Shown: positions 9,821 to 19,283 of the stretch, in pieces
Numbering within the stretch: position 1 is the first letter of the stretch
How the letters are laid out: each line of letters opens with the position of its first letter
Source of the DNA: Xanthomonas maliensis
Lineage (GTDB): Bacteria > Pseudomonadota > Gammaproteobacteria > Xanthomonadales > Xanthomonadaceae
Assembly: GCF_009192945.1 (NCBI RefSeq)
Contig: NZ_NSET01000048.1
Span: 1 to 46,673, forward strand
Length of the DNA stretch: 46,673 bases
Reading direction: 5' to 3'
Program-made: the position numbers and the translations under genes
The notes under the pieces: generated by a model
Told to the model about the DNA's origin: nothing
Databases searched by the model: none
Seen by the model: the letters and a program-made list of their open reading frames with translations, nothing else

Positions 9821-10639
9821 TCAGTGCAGCAGTTCGGCGAACGCGCGATCGGCCTCGATGACCTCCGGCAGCGCCGCGAACAGCACGTCCAGATCCACAC
9901 CTTGCATCAGCGGCCCGCGTACGGACTCCTGCGCCGCGGCGGTGGCGCCGCCATGCGCGTGCAAGGCATCGGAAACCTGCACCGCCTGGGCGACCAGCAA
10001 CGGCATCCGCGCGCCCGCCGGCGCGGCCGCAGGACGCACCTGGTAGGCAATGGCTTCCTGGATCACCGCAGGCAGCTGCCAGCGGCGTACCAGCTCGGCG
10101 CCGACTTCCGGATAGCCGAAGCCCAGTTGCAGGGTTTCTTCAGCCGCATGGCCAGCGGAGGTGGTTTCGTGGTTGATGCGGCTGGCGTATTCGGGCGCGC
10201 CGGACTGGATCAGCAGCTCGCCGATGTTGTGCATCATGCCGCAGGTATACGCAGTCTCCGCATCGACCCCATGTTGGCGCGCCAGCAGCCGGCAGATGCC
10301 GGCCACCTCGAAACTATGCCGCCAGAAGGCCTTGAGATCGAAGCCCTCGCCAGCGCGGAACGCGCCGGTCATCGCCGAAGCCAGCACCAGCGTGCGCAAG
10401 GTATTGAACCCCAGCCGCATGGCTGCGTCTTCCACGCTGGTGGAGTCGCGCAGGCCATGGAAGCGCGCCGAATTGGCCAGCCGCAGCACCTTGGCGGCGA
10501 TCACCGGGTCGCGCTCGATGCTGTGCGCCAGCGTATCGATATTGGTGTTGGGATCGTCGAACTGACGGATCAGGTCCTGCGCCACCTTGGGCACGGTGGG
10601 CAAGGTGTGCAACTGCTCGAACAAATCCTCCAACTTCAT
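9821..10639 (-). CDS. HDOD domain protein (signal output or adaptor)
   Basis: Predicted 272-residue soluble cytoplasmic protein. The HDOD domain spans about residues 10-210: LPTVPKVAQDLIRQFDDPN, then ERDPVIAAKVLRLANSARF, and GMMHNIGELLI. The HD metal motif of true phosphohydrolases is replaced by HN in MHNIGE, as in other HDOD proteins. These are usually non-catalytic and link to second-messenger signalling, motility or stress regulation. The ATG at 10639 is used because the domain starts at once and GAGG lies just upstream; an upstream in-frame start at 10942 only adds low-complexity residues. The gene is monocistronic. Confidence 0.85.
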   Translation of the reverse strand: MKLEDLFEQLHTLPTVPKVAQDLIRQFDDPNTNIDTLAHSIERDPVIAAKVLRLANSARFHGLRDSTSVEDAAMRLGFNTLRTLVLASAMTGAFRAGEGFDLKAFWRHSFEVAGICRLLARQHGVDAETAYTCGMMHNIGELLIQSGAPEYASRINHETTSAGHAAEETLQLGFGYPEVGAELVRRWQLPAVIQEAIAYQVRPAAAPAGARMPLLVAQAVQVSDALHAHGGATAAAQESVRGPLMQGVDLDVLFAALPEVIEADRAFAELLH

Positions 10640-11102
10640 GGTCGCCTCGTGGGTCAGGAGCGGGCCGGCATGGCCCTGGGGGGCGCTTATGATGCAACAC
10701 AGACCGCTTGGCAGGCGATGCGGAAGCGTCGCGCCTGCGCCCGCTGCGACACGCCTGCCGGCTCCCGGGCGCTGGGCCAGCAGCGCAAAGCGAGCCCTAC
10801 CACTGCTTGGCACGCTGAGGGGTGGCACTCGCGTGCTCCGGACATGGGTGGCGCAGGCATGGTGTTCGAACGCGAAAAGCACGTTCAAACCGTGGTTCAA
10901 GCGCGCCATGATCGCCGGGATGGGCGCGTGACACCGATGCATTTGTCATGTCCGACACAATCGAGGACCTCGACCAGCGCTGGGGTCTGCAAGCCGGCCG
11001 GCGACAGACCCGAGGTCACGGGACCACACGCGCCCGCAGCAACGGCTCCCGTCTCGGCCTCCGAAGCGCGCGACTCCAGCCCAACAGCCGCTATGCAATG
11101 CG
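10640..11102. other. Gene-free stretch between the HDOD gene and dnaE2
   Basis: I see no convincing gene here. A 52-codon Arg-rich plus-strand frame runs from an ATG at 10948 to a TAA at 11104-11106, overlapping the dnaE2 stop. It has no ribosome site and no recognisable motif, so I do not call it. The HDOD promoter should lie near 10650-10800 on the minus strand, but no clear -35/-10 pair stands out. Confidence 0.4.
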
Positions 11103-14100
11103 CTAATGAAAGTCTCGCGACGGCAGCTGCATGTCGCCCAGCAGGCTGCTCAGGTCGTAGAGGTCGCCAGCAATGAGATGCTCGACGTCGTCCACCCGTT
11201 CCCAGCGTCCGCGCACGGCGAGCAGCCGCGACTCCAGCAGCGGACGGCGGCGGCGCAGGGCCAGGTGCGCCCAGACGATGACATTGATCATGCCGTGCTC
11301 GTCTTCGAGGGTGACGAAGATGGTGCCCTTGGCGGTGGCCGGACGCTGGCGCTGGGTGACCAGGCCGGCCACGTGCACGCCGCTGCCATGGCGACGGCCG
11401 CGCAGGTCGCGCAGGCCCAGGATGCGCCGTTGCGCCATCTGCGGGCGCAGCAGCGCCATCGGATGCTGGCGCAGGCTCAGCCCCACCGCGCGATAGTCGG
11501 CCAGGATCTCCTCGCCCGCATGCGGCGCAGGCAACTCCACCGTGCGCTCGGCCGGGCTGCCCGGCAGCAGCGGCCGCCGCGCTTCGATGCCCGCCACCGC
11601 CCAGCGCGCGGCATTGCGATTGCCGACCAGGCCTTGCAGGGCGCCGGCTTCAGCCAACGCCAGCCGTGCCTTCTCGTCGAGCGCGGCGCGCTGGCACAGG
11701 TCGGCGATATCGGCAAAGCGTCGCTGCGCGCGCGCGGCGACGATGCGCTCGGCCACCACCTGCGACAGGCCACTGATCTGCCGCATCCCCAGCCGGATGG
11801 CCGGCTGCTCGCCGGGATCGTCGGCGCTGCGCCAGGGGCGGCCGCCAACCAGGGTGTTGTCCCAGGCGCTGTGCAACACGTCCACCGGCAACACCTCCAC
11901 CGGCTGGCGCTCCGGGCTGCCGCGACGTGCGTCCTGCACGATCTGACTGGGCGAATAGAAGCCCATCGGCTGTGCGTTGAGCAGACCGCAGGCGAAGGCG
12001 GCCGGCTCGTGGCGTTTGAGCCAACAGCTGGCATACACCAGCTTGGCGAACGAGGCCGCGTGGCTCTGCGGAAACCCGTAAGAACCGAAGCCCTTGATCT
12101 GCTCGAAGATCTGGTCGATGAAGGTGGAGGCATAGCCTTTTTTCTGCATCCGCTCGCGCACCCGTTCGCGATGCTGTTCCATGTCGCCACCCCGCCGCCA
12201 GGCGGCCATCGAGCGCCGCAGATGATCGGCCTCGCTTTCGCTGTATTCGGCCGCATGCATCAGCAGTTCCATCACCTGCTCCTGGAACAAGGGCACGCCC
12301 AGCGTCGGCTTGAGGATGTCTTCCACTTCGGCCGATGGATAGCTCACTTCCTCGCGGCCCTGCCGCCTGCGCAGATACGGGTGCACCATGTCGCCCTGGA
12401 TCGGGCCGGGCCGCACGATCGCCACTTCCACCACCAGGTCGTAGAACTTTGCCGGCTTGAGCCGCGGCAGCATCGCCATCTGTGCGCGCGATTCGATCTG
12501 GAACACGCCCACTGTGTCGGCGCGCTGGATCATCTTGTAGGTGGCAGCGTCGTCGCCGGGCAGCGAGGCGATGGAGCAGTCGCGACCACGGTGCCCACGC
12601 ACCAGCTCCAGCGTCTTGCGGATGCAGGTCAGCATGCCCAAGGCCAGGCAGTCGACCTTGAGCAGCTTCATGGTTTCCAGATCGTCCTTGTCCCACTGAA
12701 TGATGGTGCGATCGGCCATCGCGGCGTTTTCCACCGGCACCAGTAGCGACAAGGGCGCGTCGGAAATGACGAAACCGCCGACATGCTGCGACAGATGGCG
12801 CGGATGATCGCGCAGATGCTCGGTCACCTGCAGGATCTTGTTGATCAACGGATTGGCCAGATCGAAGCCGGCCTCTTCGATGCGCTGCTCCATCGGCGTA
12901 TCGCCATTGCCCCAGCCATAGCAGTTGGCCAGCAGCGCGATCTGGTCCGGCGGCAGGCCGAAGGCCTTGGCCACGTCGCGCACCGCGCTCTTGCCGCGGT
13001 AGCAGATCACCGTGGCCGCCAGCGCGGCACGCTCGCGGCCATACTTGCTGTAGACGTATTGCAACACTTCCTCGCGCCGTTCGTGCTCGAAATCGACGTC
13101 GATGTCGGGAGGCTCGTCGCGTTTCTCGGACAGGAAGCGTGCCATCAGCAACCGGGTCTCGTCGGGATTGACCGCGGTGATGCCCAGCGCGTAGCACACC
13201 GCCGAATTGGCCGAGGACCCCCGCCCCTGGCAGAGAATCCGCTGGGAGCGCGCAAACCGCACCACGTCGTGCACGGTCAGGAAGAACGCCTCGTACTGCT
13301 TGAGTGCGATCAGCGCGAGCTCCTTTTCGATATCCTGGCGCACCTTGGTCGAGACACCATTCGGCCAGCGTTCGCGGATGCCTGCCTCGGTGAGCTGGCG
13401 CAGATAGCTGGTGGGCGTATGGCCGTCGGGCACCAGTTCTTTGGGATAGCGGTAGCTGATCTTGGACAGGTCGAAGCAGCAGCGTCGTGCCAACGCCACC
13501 GTCGCCTCCAGCAGCGCCTGCGGATAGATATTGCCCAACGCCCGCCGCGTGCGCAGATGCCGCTCGCCATTGCGGAACAGATGCGCACCGCACTCGGCCA
13601 GCGGCAGGCCATGACGGATGGCGGTCAAGGTGTCCTGCACCACCCGCTCGCGGCGCTCGGCCATGTGCACGTCGCCGCTGGCCAGCGCAGTGAGCCCCAG
13701 CTGCCGCGCCAGCGTCTGCAGTTGCTGCAGGCGGGCGGCATCGTCCTGTTCGCGGTGCAGTTCCACCGCCAGGAAGGCGCGCTCGCCGAAGACGCTGCGC
13801 AACCAGGCACCCTGCTCGGCCAGCGGCACGGCACCGGGCAGCCACAACGCGAACACGCCGTCCGGGTCGGCACCGAACAGCGCCTGCACCTGCGTCCGTT
13901 CCAGGCGATAACTGCCCTTGCCGGCCGCGCGCCGGGCGTTGGTGATCAGTTCGCACAAGCGCGGATAGCCATGGGCGTTTTCCACCAGCAGCACGAAGCG
14001 TGTGCCATCGACCAGCGCAAACTCGCTGCCGACGATCAGCCGCACACCGGTGGCGCGCGATGCTTCCAGGCCGCGCACGATGCCGGCCAGCGAGCATTCG

Positions 14101-14354
14101 TCGGTGATCGCCAGCGCGCTGTAGCCGCAGTGCTGGGCGCGGGCGAACAACTGCTCGGCGCTGGACGCCCCGCGCAGGAATGCGAAGTCCGACAGGCAAT
14201 GCAGCTCGGCATACGCCGGCAGGCCATCGTCGGCACCGGCGTGGACGATGTCGTCGTTGGCTGCGCGCAGGCGCGCTGCCACGTTCCAGGCACGCGGCAT
14301 GCGTCCGCCGGGAGTGTCGCGATCCACCCCGTCGATGGCGTCGTCCCAGCTCAT
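11103..14354 (-). CDS. dnaE2: Error-prone DNA polymerase III alpha subunit DnaE2 (ImuC)
   Basis: Predicted 1083-residue translesion polymerase, the catalytic member of the ImuA-ImuB-DnaE2 mutasome that copies past damaged bases in the SOS response. The N-terminal PHP domain is visible at about residues 40-260 ([34 protein letters not shown]). The C-family polymerase core includes [16 protein letters not shown] and the catalytic carboxylates in [15 protein letters not shown], followed by [22 protein letters not shown]-terminal OB-fold region contains [15 protein letters not shown]. The ATG at 14354 overlaps the stop of a 57-codon frame by four bases (ATGA). It is the last gene of an operon starting at lexA2. 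Length matches DnaE2. Confidence 0.95.
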   Translation of the reverse strand: MSWDDAIDGVDRDTPGGRMPRAWNVAARLRAANDDIVHAGADDGLPAYAELHCLSDFAFLRGASSAEQLFARAQHCGYSALAITDECSLAGIVRGLEASRATGVRLIVGSEFALVDGTRFVLLVENAHGYPRLCELITNARRAAGKGSYRLERTQVQALFGADPDGVFALWLPGAVPLAEQGAWLRSVFGERAFLAVELHREQDDAARLQQLQTLARQLGLTALASGDVHMAERRERVVQDTLTAIRHGLPLAECGAHLFRNGERHLRTRRALGNIYPQALLEATVALARRCCFDLSKISYRYPKELVPDGHTPTSYLRQLTEAGIRERWPNGVSTKVRQDIEKELALIALKQYEAFFLTVHDVVRFARSQRILCQGRGSSANSAVCYALGITAVNPDETRLLMARFLSEKRDEPPDIDVDFEHERREEVLQYVYSKYGRERAALAATVICYRGKSAVRDVAKAFGLPPDQIALLANCYGWGNGDTPMEQRIEEAGFDLANPLINKILQVTEHLRDHPRHLSQHVGGFVISDAPLSLLVPVENAAMADRTIIQWDKDDLETMKLLKVDCLALGMLTCIRKTLELVRGHRGRDCSIASLPGDDAATYKMIQRADTVGVFQIESRAQMAMLPRLKPAKFYDLVVEVAIVRPGPIQGDMVHPYLRRRQGREEVSYPSAEVEDILKPTLGVPLFQEQVMELLMHAAEYSESEADHLRRSMAAWRRGGDMEQHRERVRERMQKKGYASTFIDQIFEQIKGFGSYGFPQSHAASFAKLVYASCWLKRHEPAAFACGLLNAQPMGFYSPSQIVQDARRGSPERQPVEVLPVDVLHSAWDNTLVGGRPWRSADDPGEQPAIRLGMRQISGLSQVVAERIVAARAQRRFADIADLCQRAALDEKARLALAEAGALQGLVGNRNAARWAVAGIEARRPLLPGSPAERTVELPAPHAGEEILADYRAVGLSLRQHPMALLRPQMAQRRILGLRDLRGRRHGSGVHVAGLVTQRQRPATAKGTIFVTLEDEHGMINVIVWAHLALRRRRPLLESRLLAVRGRWERVDDVEHLIAGDLYDLSSLLGDMQLPSRDFH

Positions 14355-14524
14355 CTGCCGTCTCTGCCGTCGTGCAGACGACCCAGCGCGATCGCTGCGC
14401 CGATGCGCGCTGCGTGCAGCTCCAGGCGTGGCGTCGGCGCAGGGCTCGCCCGCTGGCAGCTGGCCGTGCCCACGCCAGCCGCCGCTGCACGGGACCGCAC
14501 CAGATCCGCTGCGCTGATGTTCAT
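14351..14524 (-). CDS. 57-residue reading frame wedged between imuB and dnaE2, ATGA-coupled on both sides
   Basis: A small frame starts [11 protein letters not shown] and ends LHDGRDGR. Its ATG overlaps the imuB stop (TGA at 14521-14523, ATG at 14522-14524), and its own TGA (14351-14353) overlaps the dnaE2 ATG (14352-14354). Both junctions are therefore the classic four-base ATGA arrangement of coupled translation. The protein is Ala/Arg-rich with no membrane segment or known motif. It may be a real small mutasome protein, or only a relay that lets ribosomes travel from imuB to dnaE2, since dnaE2 has no good ribosome site of its own. Chance cannot be excluded in GC-rich DNA. Confidence 0.4.
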   Translation of the reverse strand: MNISAADLVRSRAAAAGVGTASCQRASPAPTPRLELHAARIGAAIALGRLHDGRDGR

Positions 14525-15939
14525 GCGAACCACCCATGCAGCATCCAGCCATCGCGCTGCCCCGGGGCGACGAAGGCCCAACCGCGCCGACCACGCCCGG
14601 TCTCGACCACGTAATAGTCGCGGCGTGCCTCGGCGTCGTCCCACCAGCCGCTTTCCAGCCGCTCCGGCCCGGACAGCACGCGCAGCTGCGGATCGTGCAA
14701 GGGCACCGGCTGCGGCAGCAACCAGGTCGGACGCGGCGCGCGCGCGGGCGCGCGGACCTCGCGCAACGCATCGCCGATGGCGCACTGCCAGGCGCGTTCG
14801 GGCCGCGGGTCGTCGGCCGGCAGCACCCGGTAGACCGCGGCATCGCCCAAGCGTGCCCGCAGGCGCTCGCGCAGCTGCGGCCAATCCACCGCCTGCTGTG
14901 CGCGTTGATCGAACAGATCGCGCATGGCCGGCACGAATGGCGGCAGGCGCGTGGCCAGCAGACGCATGGCCACCACCGGCCGCGGAATCTCCAACCGCTC
15001 CAGCCGGTTGCGCGCCAGTTCGAACAGCAAGGCCGGTGCGCGCTCGGGCGTCAGCAGGCCGACCTCGACATTGGTGGCGCCTTCTTCATGCTCCAGCCGC
15101 AGCACGAAGCGCTGCACGCCACCATCGCGGATGGACAGATAAGTGCACAGGTCGCCGATCAAGCGCCGCAGCGGGAACAGCAGTGCCGGATGCGCCTCCA
15201 CCTCGTAGCCCAGCTCCACCCGTTGGTCAAAGTGGTCCGGCGGCGCGTAGCACTCCAGCGGATCGTCGGCCTGGCCGTACAGGCGATCCAGGTGTTCCAG
15301 CAGCGCTGCGCCGAATCGCCGCCGCACCCCATCGCGCGGCAGCGCGCGCACCGCTGCCAAGGTACGCACGCCCATGTGCTGCAGGCGTTGCCCAGCGTCG
15401 TCGGGAAGTGCGGCGCGGCGCACCGGCACCTTGTCCAGCACCTGCGACAACGCGGCCGACTCGGTCACCGCCATGCCATCGCGCAGCCCGGCCAGCACGC
15501 GCGCGGCGCGGGGAGTCGGTGCCAGCGCGAGCCGGTGCTGGAATCCCTGCGCCTGCAGCTCCTCGCGCAGGCGGCGCTCGAAGCGCGGCCAGGGACCGAA
15601 CAAGCGGAAACTGGCCCCGGCCTCCAGCACGATGGCGCGCGGCCATTGCCGACTCACCAGCGAACTATGCCGGTAGGCCCATGCCGCCAGGAAACGCTGC
15701 TGGCGCGCCTCGTCCTGCGGGTCGTAGTCGTGCATGCGCAGGTGCGCCAGCAAGGCCTGCGCTGCCGACAGCCGCATCCCCGGCTTCAAACCGGCCGCTG
15801 CAGCCGCAGCATTGACCGCATGCAGGCTGCGCAGTTGCGCCGGCCCTTCCACCAGCGCCAGCGGCGGCGCCGGGTCGTCCAGCCGCCGCAGGACAGCGTC
15901 CAGCGCCAGTTGCGGCAGCAATATGCAGGCCCACAGCAT
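14521..15939 (-). CDS. imuB: ImuB, catalytically inactive Y-family polymerase subunit of the mutasome
   Basis: Predicted 472-residue Y-family (DinB/UmuC-like) protein. It acts as the hub that links ImuA and DnaE2 to the replication clamp. The N terminus, [18 protein letters not shown], lacks the Asp-based metal motif of active DinB, as expected for ImuB. The palm/finger region follows ([36 protein letters not shown]), then a helix-hairpin region ([19 protein letters not shown]). The C terminus ends in [13 protein letters not shown], typical of the family. A Gln-led motif QPVPLHD may contact the clamp, but that is a guess. It starts 9 bases after imuA and runs into the 57-codon frame. Confidence 0.93.
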   Translation of the reverse strand: MLWACILLPQLALDAVLRRLDDPAPPLALVEGPAQLRSLHAVNAAAAAAGLKPGMRLSAAQALLAHLRMHDYDPQDEARQQRFLAAWAYRHSSLVSRQWPRAIVLEAGASFRLFGPWPRFERRLREELQAQGFQHRLALAPTPRAARVLAGLRDGMAVTESAALSQVLDKVPVRRAALPDDAGQRLQHMGVRTLAAVRALPRDGVRRRFGAALLEHLDRLYGQADDPLECYAPPDHFDQRVELGYEVEAHPALLFPLRRLIGDLCTYLSIRDGGVQRFVLRLEHEEGATNVEVGLLTPERAPALLFELARNRLERLEIPRPVVAMRLLATRLPPFVPAMRDLFDQRAQQAVDWPQLRERLRARLGDAAVYRVLPADDPRPERAWQCAIGDALREVRAPARAPRPTWLLPQPVPLHDPQLRVLSGPERLESGWWDDAEARRDYYVVETGRGRRGWAFVAPGQRDGWMLHGWFA

Positions 15940-15948
15940 GCGCGCGCC

Positions 15949-16602
15949 TCAATGCGCCAGTTGCAGCGGCTGCGCCGGCAACTGGCCACCGCGGCACTTG
16001 CGCACCTGCCAGGCCGCGCGCTCGGGCAGAAACTCCAGCCGCAACGCCGCCGGCGATGCATTGACCGCATGCCGGCGATCGCGCAGCGCGAACGCGCAGC
16101 AATTGCCGCTGTCGGCGGCCACCTGCAACCGCCGCAGCGCACGCGCATCGCCCGTCTGCGGCCACCCCAGCACCGCCGCGCAGGCGCCGCTGCGCAGGCA
16201 TTGTTCGAACGCCCACAAGGCATCGCGCGGGTCGGCCTGGACCACTTCCAGTTGCGCCAGCACCACCCCACCCGCCTGCCAGGCCGGAGCGTAGGGAATG
16301 AAGGGCGGCGCGACCAGCACCACCCGGCTGCCAGCGGCCGTCATGCGCGCCAGCGTGGGCAGCAGCAGCGCCAGCTCGCCCACGCCATGGGCAGGCAGCA
16401 GCAATTCGGTCAGCGCCCGCCGCGGCCAGCCGCCATCGGGCAACACCGCGTCCAGCGCGGCATGCCCGCTGGGTTCGCCGCCATTGGCCGTGGCGGTGCC
16501 ATGGCCAGCGCGCCAGACCGTGCGTGCCGCCAGCAAGGCATCCAGCGGCAAAGCCAGCGCTGCGCCCCCTGCCTGTGCACCGTGGGCCGGTTCGGCTGCC
16601 AT
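15949..16602 (-). CDS. imuA: ImuA, RecA/SulA-like mutasome accessory protein
   Basis: Predicted 217-residue cytoplasmic protein related to the RecA core. It partners ImuB in SOS-induced mutagenesis. Recognisable parts are AALDAVLPDGGWPRRALTEL, then a RecA-like strand/loop LLPAHGVGELALLLPTLARM (with a degenerate Walker A lacking the Lys), and RVVLVAPPFIPYAPAW. The C-terminal part carries RLEFLPERAAWQVRK. Its ATG begins one base after the lexA2 stop (TGA-G-ATG), so translation is surely coupled. Length is typical. Confidence 0.92.
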   Translation of the reverse strand: MAAEPAHGAQAGGAALALPLDALLAARTVWRAGHGTATANGGEPSGHAALDAVLPDGGWPRRALTELLLPAHGVGELALLLPTLARMTAAGSRVVLVAPPFIPYAPAWQAGGVVLAQLEVVQADPRDALWAFEQCLRSGACAAVLGWPQTGDARALRRLQVAADSGNCCAFALRDRRHAVNASPAALRLEFLPERAAWQVRKCRGGQLPAQPLQLAH

Positions 16603-16603
16603 C

Positions 16604-17209
16604 TCAGCCCTGCCGGATCAGGCCGCAGTAGAGCCCTTCGATCGCGAAGTCGGCATCGGCCGCCACCACGATCGGCGCGTGCGCGCGATTGCGCGGCAGC
16701 AGCCGGATGCGTTCGGCACCGCGCTCCAACCGTTTGATGGTGATTTCGCCATCCACCCGTGCCACCACGATCTGGCCATCGCGCGCTTCGTTGCTGCGAT
16801 GCACGCCGACCAGGTCGCCATCCAGGATGCCGTCGTCGATCATCGAGTCGCCCTGCACCTGCAGCAGGTAGTCCGGGCGCAGCGCGAACAGGCCACGGTC
16901 CAGCCACAGCTGGCGGTCCAGGCCGATGTCCGCCCCGATCGGCAGGCCCGCCGCGACCCGGCCCAGCACCGGCAAGGCCAGCAAGGCATCGGGGGTGGGA
17001 CTGCCCGGCACCCGGATGCCACGTTTCTGATTGGGCAGCAGCTCGATCAAGCCGGCGTCGGCCAGCGCCTGCACATGCTTTTGCGCCGCATTGCGCGAAG
17101 CAAACCCGAAGGCCTGCGCAATCTCAGCCAGGCTGGGCGCCACGCCGACGCGAGCGCGCTCCTGCAGATAGGCCAGCACCGCGGCGCGTTGGGGAGACAG
17201 AAGGGGCAT
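16604..17209 (-). CDS. lexA2: LexA-type SOS repressor (LexA2) heading the mutasome operon
   Basis: Predicted 201-residue repressor that binds its operator and cleaves itself when RecA is activated by DNA damage. The winged helix-turn-helix covers residues 5-65 (SLAEIAQAFGFASRNAAQKH). The self-cleavage site is Ala87-Gly88 in GRVAAGLPIG. The catalytic pair is Ser122 (VQGDSMIDDG) and Lys159 (EITIKRLERG). The ATG at 17209 is chosen because it opens the HTH; the longer frame to 17314 would read through the operator. The operator lies 25 bases upstream. It is the first gene of lexA2-imuA-imuB-dnaE2. A second, canonical lexA gene is expected elsewhere in the genome. Confidence 0.94.
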   Translation of the reverse strand: MPLLSPQRAAVLAYLQERARVGVAPSLAEIAQAFGFASRNAAQKHVQALADAGLIELLPNQKRGIRVPGSPTPDALLALPVLGRVAAGLPIGADIGLDRQLWLDRGLFALRPDYLLQVQGDSMIDDGILDGDLVGVHRSNEARDGQIVVARVDGEITIKRLERGAERIRLLPRNRAHAPIVVAADADFAIEGLYCGLIRQG

Positions 17210-17233
17210 GGGCGGACTGGACCGGCGTGACAA

Positions 17234-17251
17234 GGTGTACATTTGTACACC
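17234..17251. promoter_or_regulatory. LexA2 operator (SOS box) of the lexA2-imuA-imuB-dnaE2 operon
   Basis: A perfect 8-bp inverted repeat, GGTGTACA-TT-TGTACACC, sits 25 bases before the lexA2 ATG. Its core reads GTAC-N4-GTAC. Published LexA2 boxes of Pseudomonas putida-type cassettes have the form GTAC-N4-GTGC, so this is very likely the autoregulatory site. I saw no second copy in the window. Confidence 0.8.
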
Positions 17252-17289
17252 GATCGGTCGCAGCAAGCGAGATCGGCTTGCTGAGCCGC

Positions 17290-17445
17290 TCATTCTGCGA
17301 CTTGCAGCCCTCAATCACCAAAAATCCGCCGAGGTCACCCTGCACAAGGAACTGCTGGCTCGCCTGCGCCTGTGTAAGGGCGACGAACTGTCTGCACTGG
17401 AGACCTCGGACTGCATCGAGCTGACCGCCTTCGATCCGCCCCGGC
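17290..17445 (+). pseudogene. Scrap of an AbrB/MazE/SpoVT-fold antitoxin gene
   Basis: The plus-strand frame reads VTLHKELLARLRLCKGDELS, then LETSDCIELTAFDPP. This fits the swapped-hairpin AbrB antitoxin pattern 'vvLPKElLArLrv.kGD.L...et.dGirLTpyDP'. The stretch just before (LRLAALNHQKSAEV) lines up with the usual 'LkLt.iGNSvGV'. No start codon or ribosome site is seen, and the tail that should follow DPP (a 'fe.qM..ar.iM..rr' helix) is replaced by unrelated sequence, so the gene is dead. No toxin partner is visible. It lies immediately beside the lexA2 operator. Confidence 0.55.
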
Positions 17446-17614
17446 CGCGCAAATGGAGCTGGACGCAGCGGCATGCGCGGCATGGTTGCGCCCCCATCTG
17501 CACGTGCGGCACCAGCCGCGCATCACCGTATCGGCGCCTGCCTGCGGCTGACACGCCGCAGCCCATGCGCCATGGTTGCCGGCTGCACCGACGTGCGCAG
17601 CAGCGACTGCCGTG

Positions 17615-18133
17615 TCAGGCCTGACTGTCGTGCCCCGCACGCTTGCGTGTCGCCGCCGCCTTCTTCGCCGCTGCCTTGCGCACGGCTGGGCCCTTGGTCT
17701 TGGCAGCCTTCTTCGCAGCCGCCGAGCGATCGCTGGCCGTGCGCTGTTGCGCGGCCTGCCGGGTCTGTGTCGACAACGCCCGCTTGCCGACCGTCTTGTT
17801 GGCAGTGGTGTTCCTGCTCGCGGTCTTGAGCGCCTTTTTCGCACCGGCTGCGCGGGTGGGCGAGGTCGGCTTGTCGGATTTGGCCGCGGCGGCATCCTGC
17901 GCGACCTTCTTCTTGGTCGCCTTGGACGCGGAGGCGGAAGGCGATGCCTTGATGCCGTCGCGACGCGCTTTGGACAAGCCGATCGCAATCGCCTGCTTGG
18001 TGGTCTTGACGCCATGCGCACCCTTGCGCACGCGTTCGATCTCTTCCTTGACGTATTCGCCGGCCTGCGTGTTGGCAGACTTTCCTTCGCGCTTGTCCTT
18101 GGCGACAGCGCGGCGGGTCTTGGCTTCTGGCAT
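17615..18133 (-). CDS. DUF6496 domain protein with a histone H1-like Lys/Ala-rich tail
   Basis: Predicted 172-residue, strongly basic protein. The N-terminal part, KSANTQAGEYVKEEIERVRK followed by GVKTTKQAIAIGLSKARRDG, is the DUF6496 core (about residues 15-60). The rest is low-complexity with many Lys, Ala, Arg and Thr residues (AAAKKAAKTKGPAVRKAAAK), like histone H1 or bacterial nucleoid proteins. It may bind DNA, but that is only inferred from composition. The ATG at 18133 has GGGAG 9 bases upstream. The gene stands alone, 150 bases from the cupin gene. Confidence 0.75.
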   Translation of the reverse strand: MPEAKTRRAVAKDKREGKSANTQAGEYVKEEIERVRKGAHGVKTTKQAIAIGLSKARRDGIKASPSASASKATKKKVAQDAAAAKSDKPTSPTRAAGAKKALKTASRNTTANKTVGKRALSTQTRQAAQQRTASDRSAAAKKAAKTKGPAVRKAAAKKAAATRKRAGHDSQA

Positions 18134-18283
18134 GGGAAACTCCCGGTGCATGAATGCCGACCGGTGTAGCAAATACCGTGTCAATCCAGAGTCGGCACAA
18201 GGCTCACCTGTCGTTGACTGCCTCATTGCGTTCGACTTGCACTGCCAGTTGCGACAGCAGCAACGTCGTCGTTGACGATCAGG

Positions 18284-18625
18284 TCAGGATTCACCGGCCG
18301 GCAAGGGCTCGCCGTGTTCATCGTAGGCTGGCGGGTGGTAGAAGTTCACTGTCTTCAACGGCGTCTGGCCGGTGTTGCGGATCTCGTGTGTCTGACCGCG
18401 CTCGATGGCAATCAGACTGCCGGGCCGCAACGAATGGGACTGTCCATCGACGTTCGCCGTACCGCTGCCATCCACCACGTAGAGCCACTGGTCGCAGCCG
18501 CGATGACGGTTGTCCGGCCCACCCTCTCCATCGCCAGGCGCGATCACCATTTCGGCCGCCTGCACCTGATGTAGCGAGAACAGCACCTTGAAGGCCTCGG
18601 TCAGTGTCAGTTGTGCGCTCTGCAT
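18284..18625 (-). CDS. Small cupin domain protein
   Basis: Predicted 113-residue single-domain cupin. The two cupin motifs are visible: HRGCDQWLYVVDGSGTANVD (residues about 40-60) and GSLIAIERGQTHEIRNTGQT (about 70-90). His and Glu residues that could hold a metal are present. Substrate and reaction are unknown. The ATG at 18625 has a good AGGAGAT ribosome site. The ORF extends to 18781 upstream, but that part lacks features. It lies 64 bases downstream of the GIY-YIG gene on the same strand, so it may be the third gene of that unit. Confidence 0.75.
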   Translation of the reverse strand: MQSAQLTLTEAFKVLFSLHQVQAAEMVIAPGDGEGGPDNRHRGCDQWLYVVDGSGTANVDGQSHSLRPGSLIAIERGQTHEIRNTGQTPLKTVNFYHPPAYDEHGEPLPAGES

Positions 18626-18689
18626 CCGGCATCTCCTGAAGAACGGCAACGATGCTGGACTGCGCTGCGTCAAGACGCCGGCAACACGC

Positions 18690-19283
18690 TCATCCGTTGC
18701 GCTGATACCACGCCCAGACCCGCTCAGGCAGATGTGCCTGCAGCGGCAGATCCAATGCCCGGTAACCATCGAGTAGATCACGTAGCGTGCGTTGCGCCGG
18801 TGTTGGGCCGGTCAAGCCGTCCAGCTCGTCCGGGCTCAGCTGCACGGCCGACCAATCGTGCAGCCGGTCGATCCTCTGCGCCATTGCGGCCTGCAACCAA
18901 TCGTGCAGCGCAAACACACGATAGCCCTGCGCCTGCAAGCCGGCCACGGCCAGCGCCAGCGCATCGCCGGCACCACGGAACCACTCGGTTTGCCCACCGG
19001 CCGCCACCCGGATCGCCATGGGGGCCGGCGCGTTGTGCGCGCGCAGCGGGCGGCGCAACTGCAGCTCCAGATCGCGTGCATCGCGCTCGCGTTCGGCTTC
19101 CACCAGCAGACCGCGCCGCAGATCGAAAAAATCGAACCAGCGCGGATGCAGGCTGGCGATGCGCCCCAGTGGATCGCGCGAGAATCCGATCTTGCAGTGA
19201 TCTTCCCACTGGCATGGGAACACATAGGTAAAGCATCGCCCGTCGGTCGCCACCGTCGTGGCGCCATGCTGGCGTGGACTCAT
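18690..19283 (-). CDS. GIY-YIG nuclease family (T5orf172-like) protein, coupled to DUF763
   Basis: Predicted 197-residue protein. The N-terminal half carries the GIY-YIG/T5orf172 pattern: FTYVFPCQWEDHCKIGFSRD, then PLGRIASLHPRWFDFFDLRR, an acidic helix EAERERDARDLELQLRRPLR, and GGQTEWF. The first Tyr, the KIG motif, the Arg and the Glu expected for nuclease chemistry are present. The C-terminal half (about 110-197) has no motif I know. The ATG at 19283 overlaps the DUF763 stop codon by four bases (ATGA), so the two proteins are almost certainly made together. A nuclease role is inferred from the fold only. Confidence 0.7.
   Translation of the reverse strand: MSPRQHGATTVATDGRCFTYVFPCQWEDHCKIGFSRDPLGRIASLHPRWFDFFDLRRGLLVEAERERDARDLELQLRRPLRAHNAPAPMAIRVAAGGQTEWFRGAGDALALAVAGLQAQGYRVFALHDWLQAAMAQRIDRLHDWSAVQLSPDELDGLTGPTPAQRTLRDLLDGYRALDLPLQAHLPERVWAWYQRNG

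Noticed and set aside
10948..11106. 52-codon plus-strand frame starting MSDTIEDLDQRWG
   Set aside because: No ribosome site, Arg-rich random look, and its stop overlaps the dnaE2 stop. Weak case, noted only in the gap entry.
12783..15815. Very long open frame (1010 codons) on the plus strand opposite dnaE2 and imuB
   Set aside because: It is antisense to genes with clear domain motifs; GC-rich codon use keeps the opposite frame open. Its own sequence is low-complexity with no motif.
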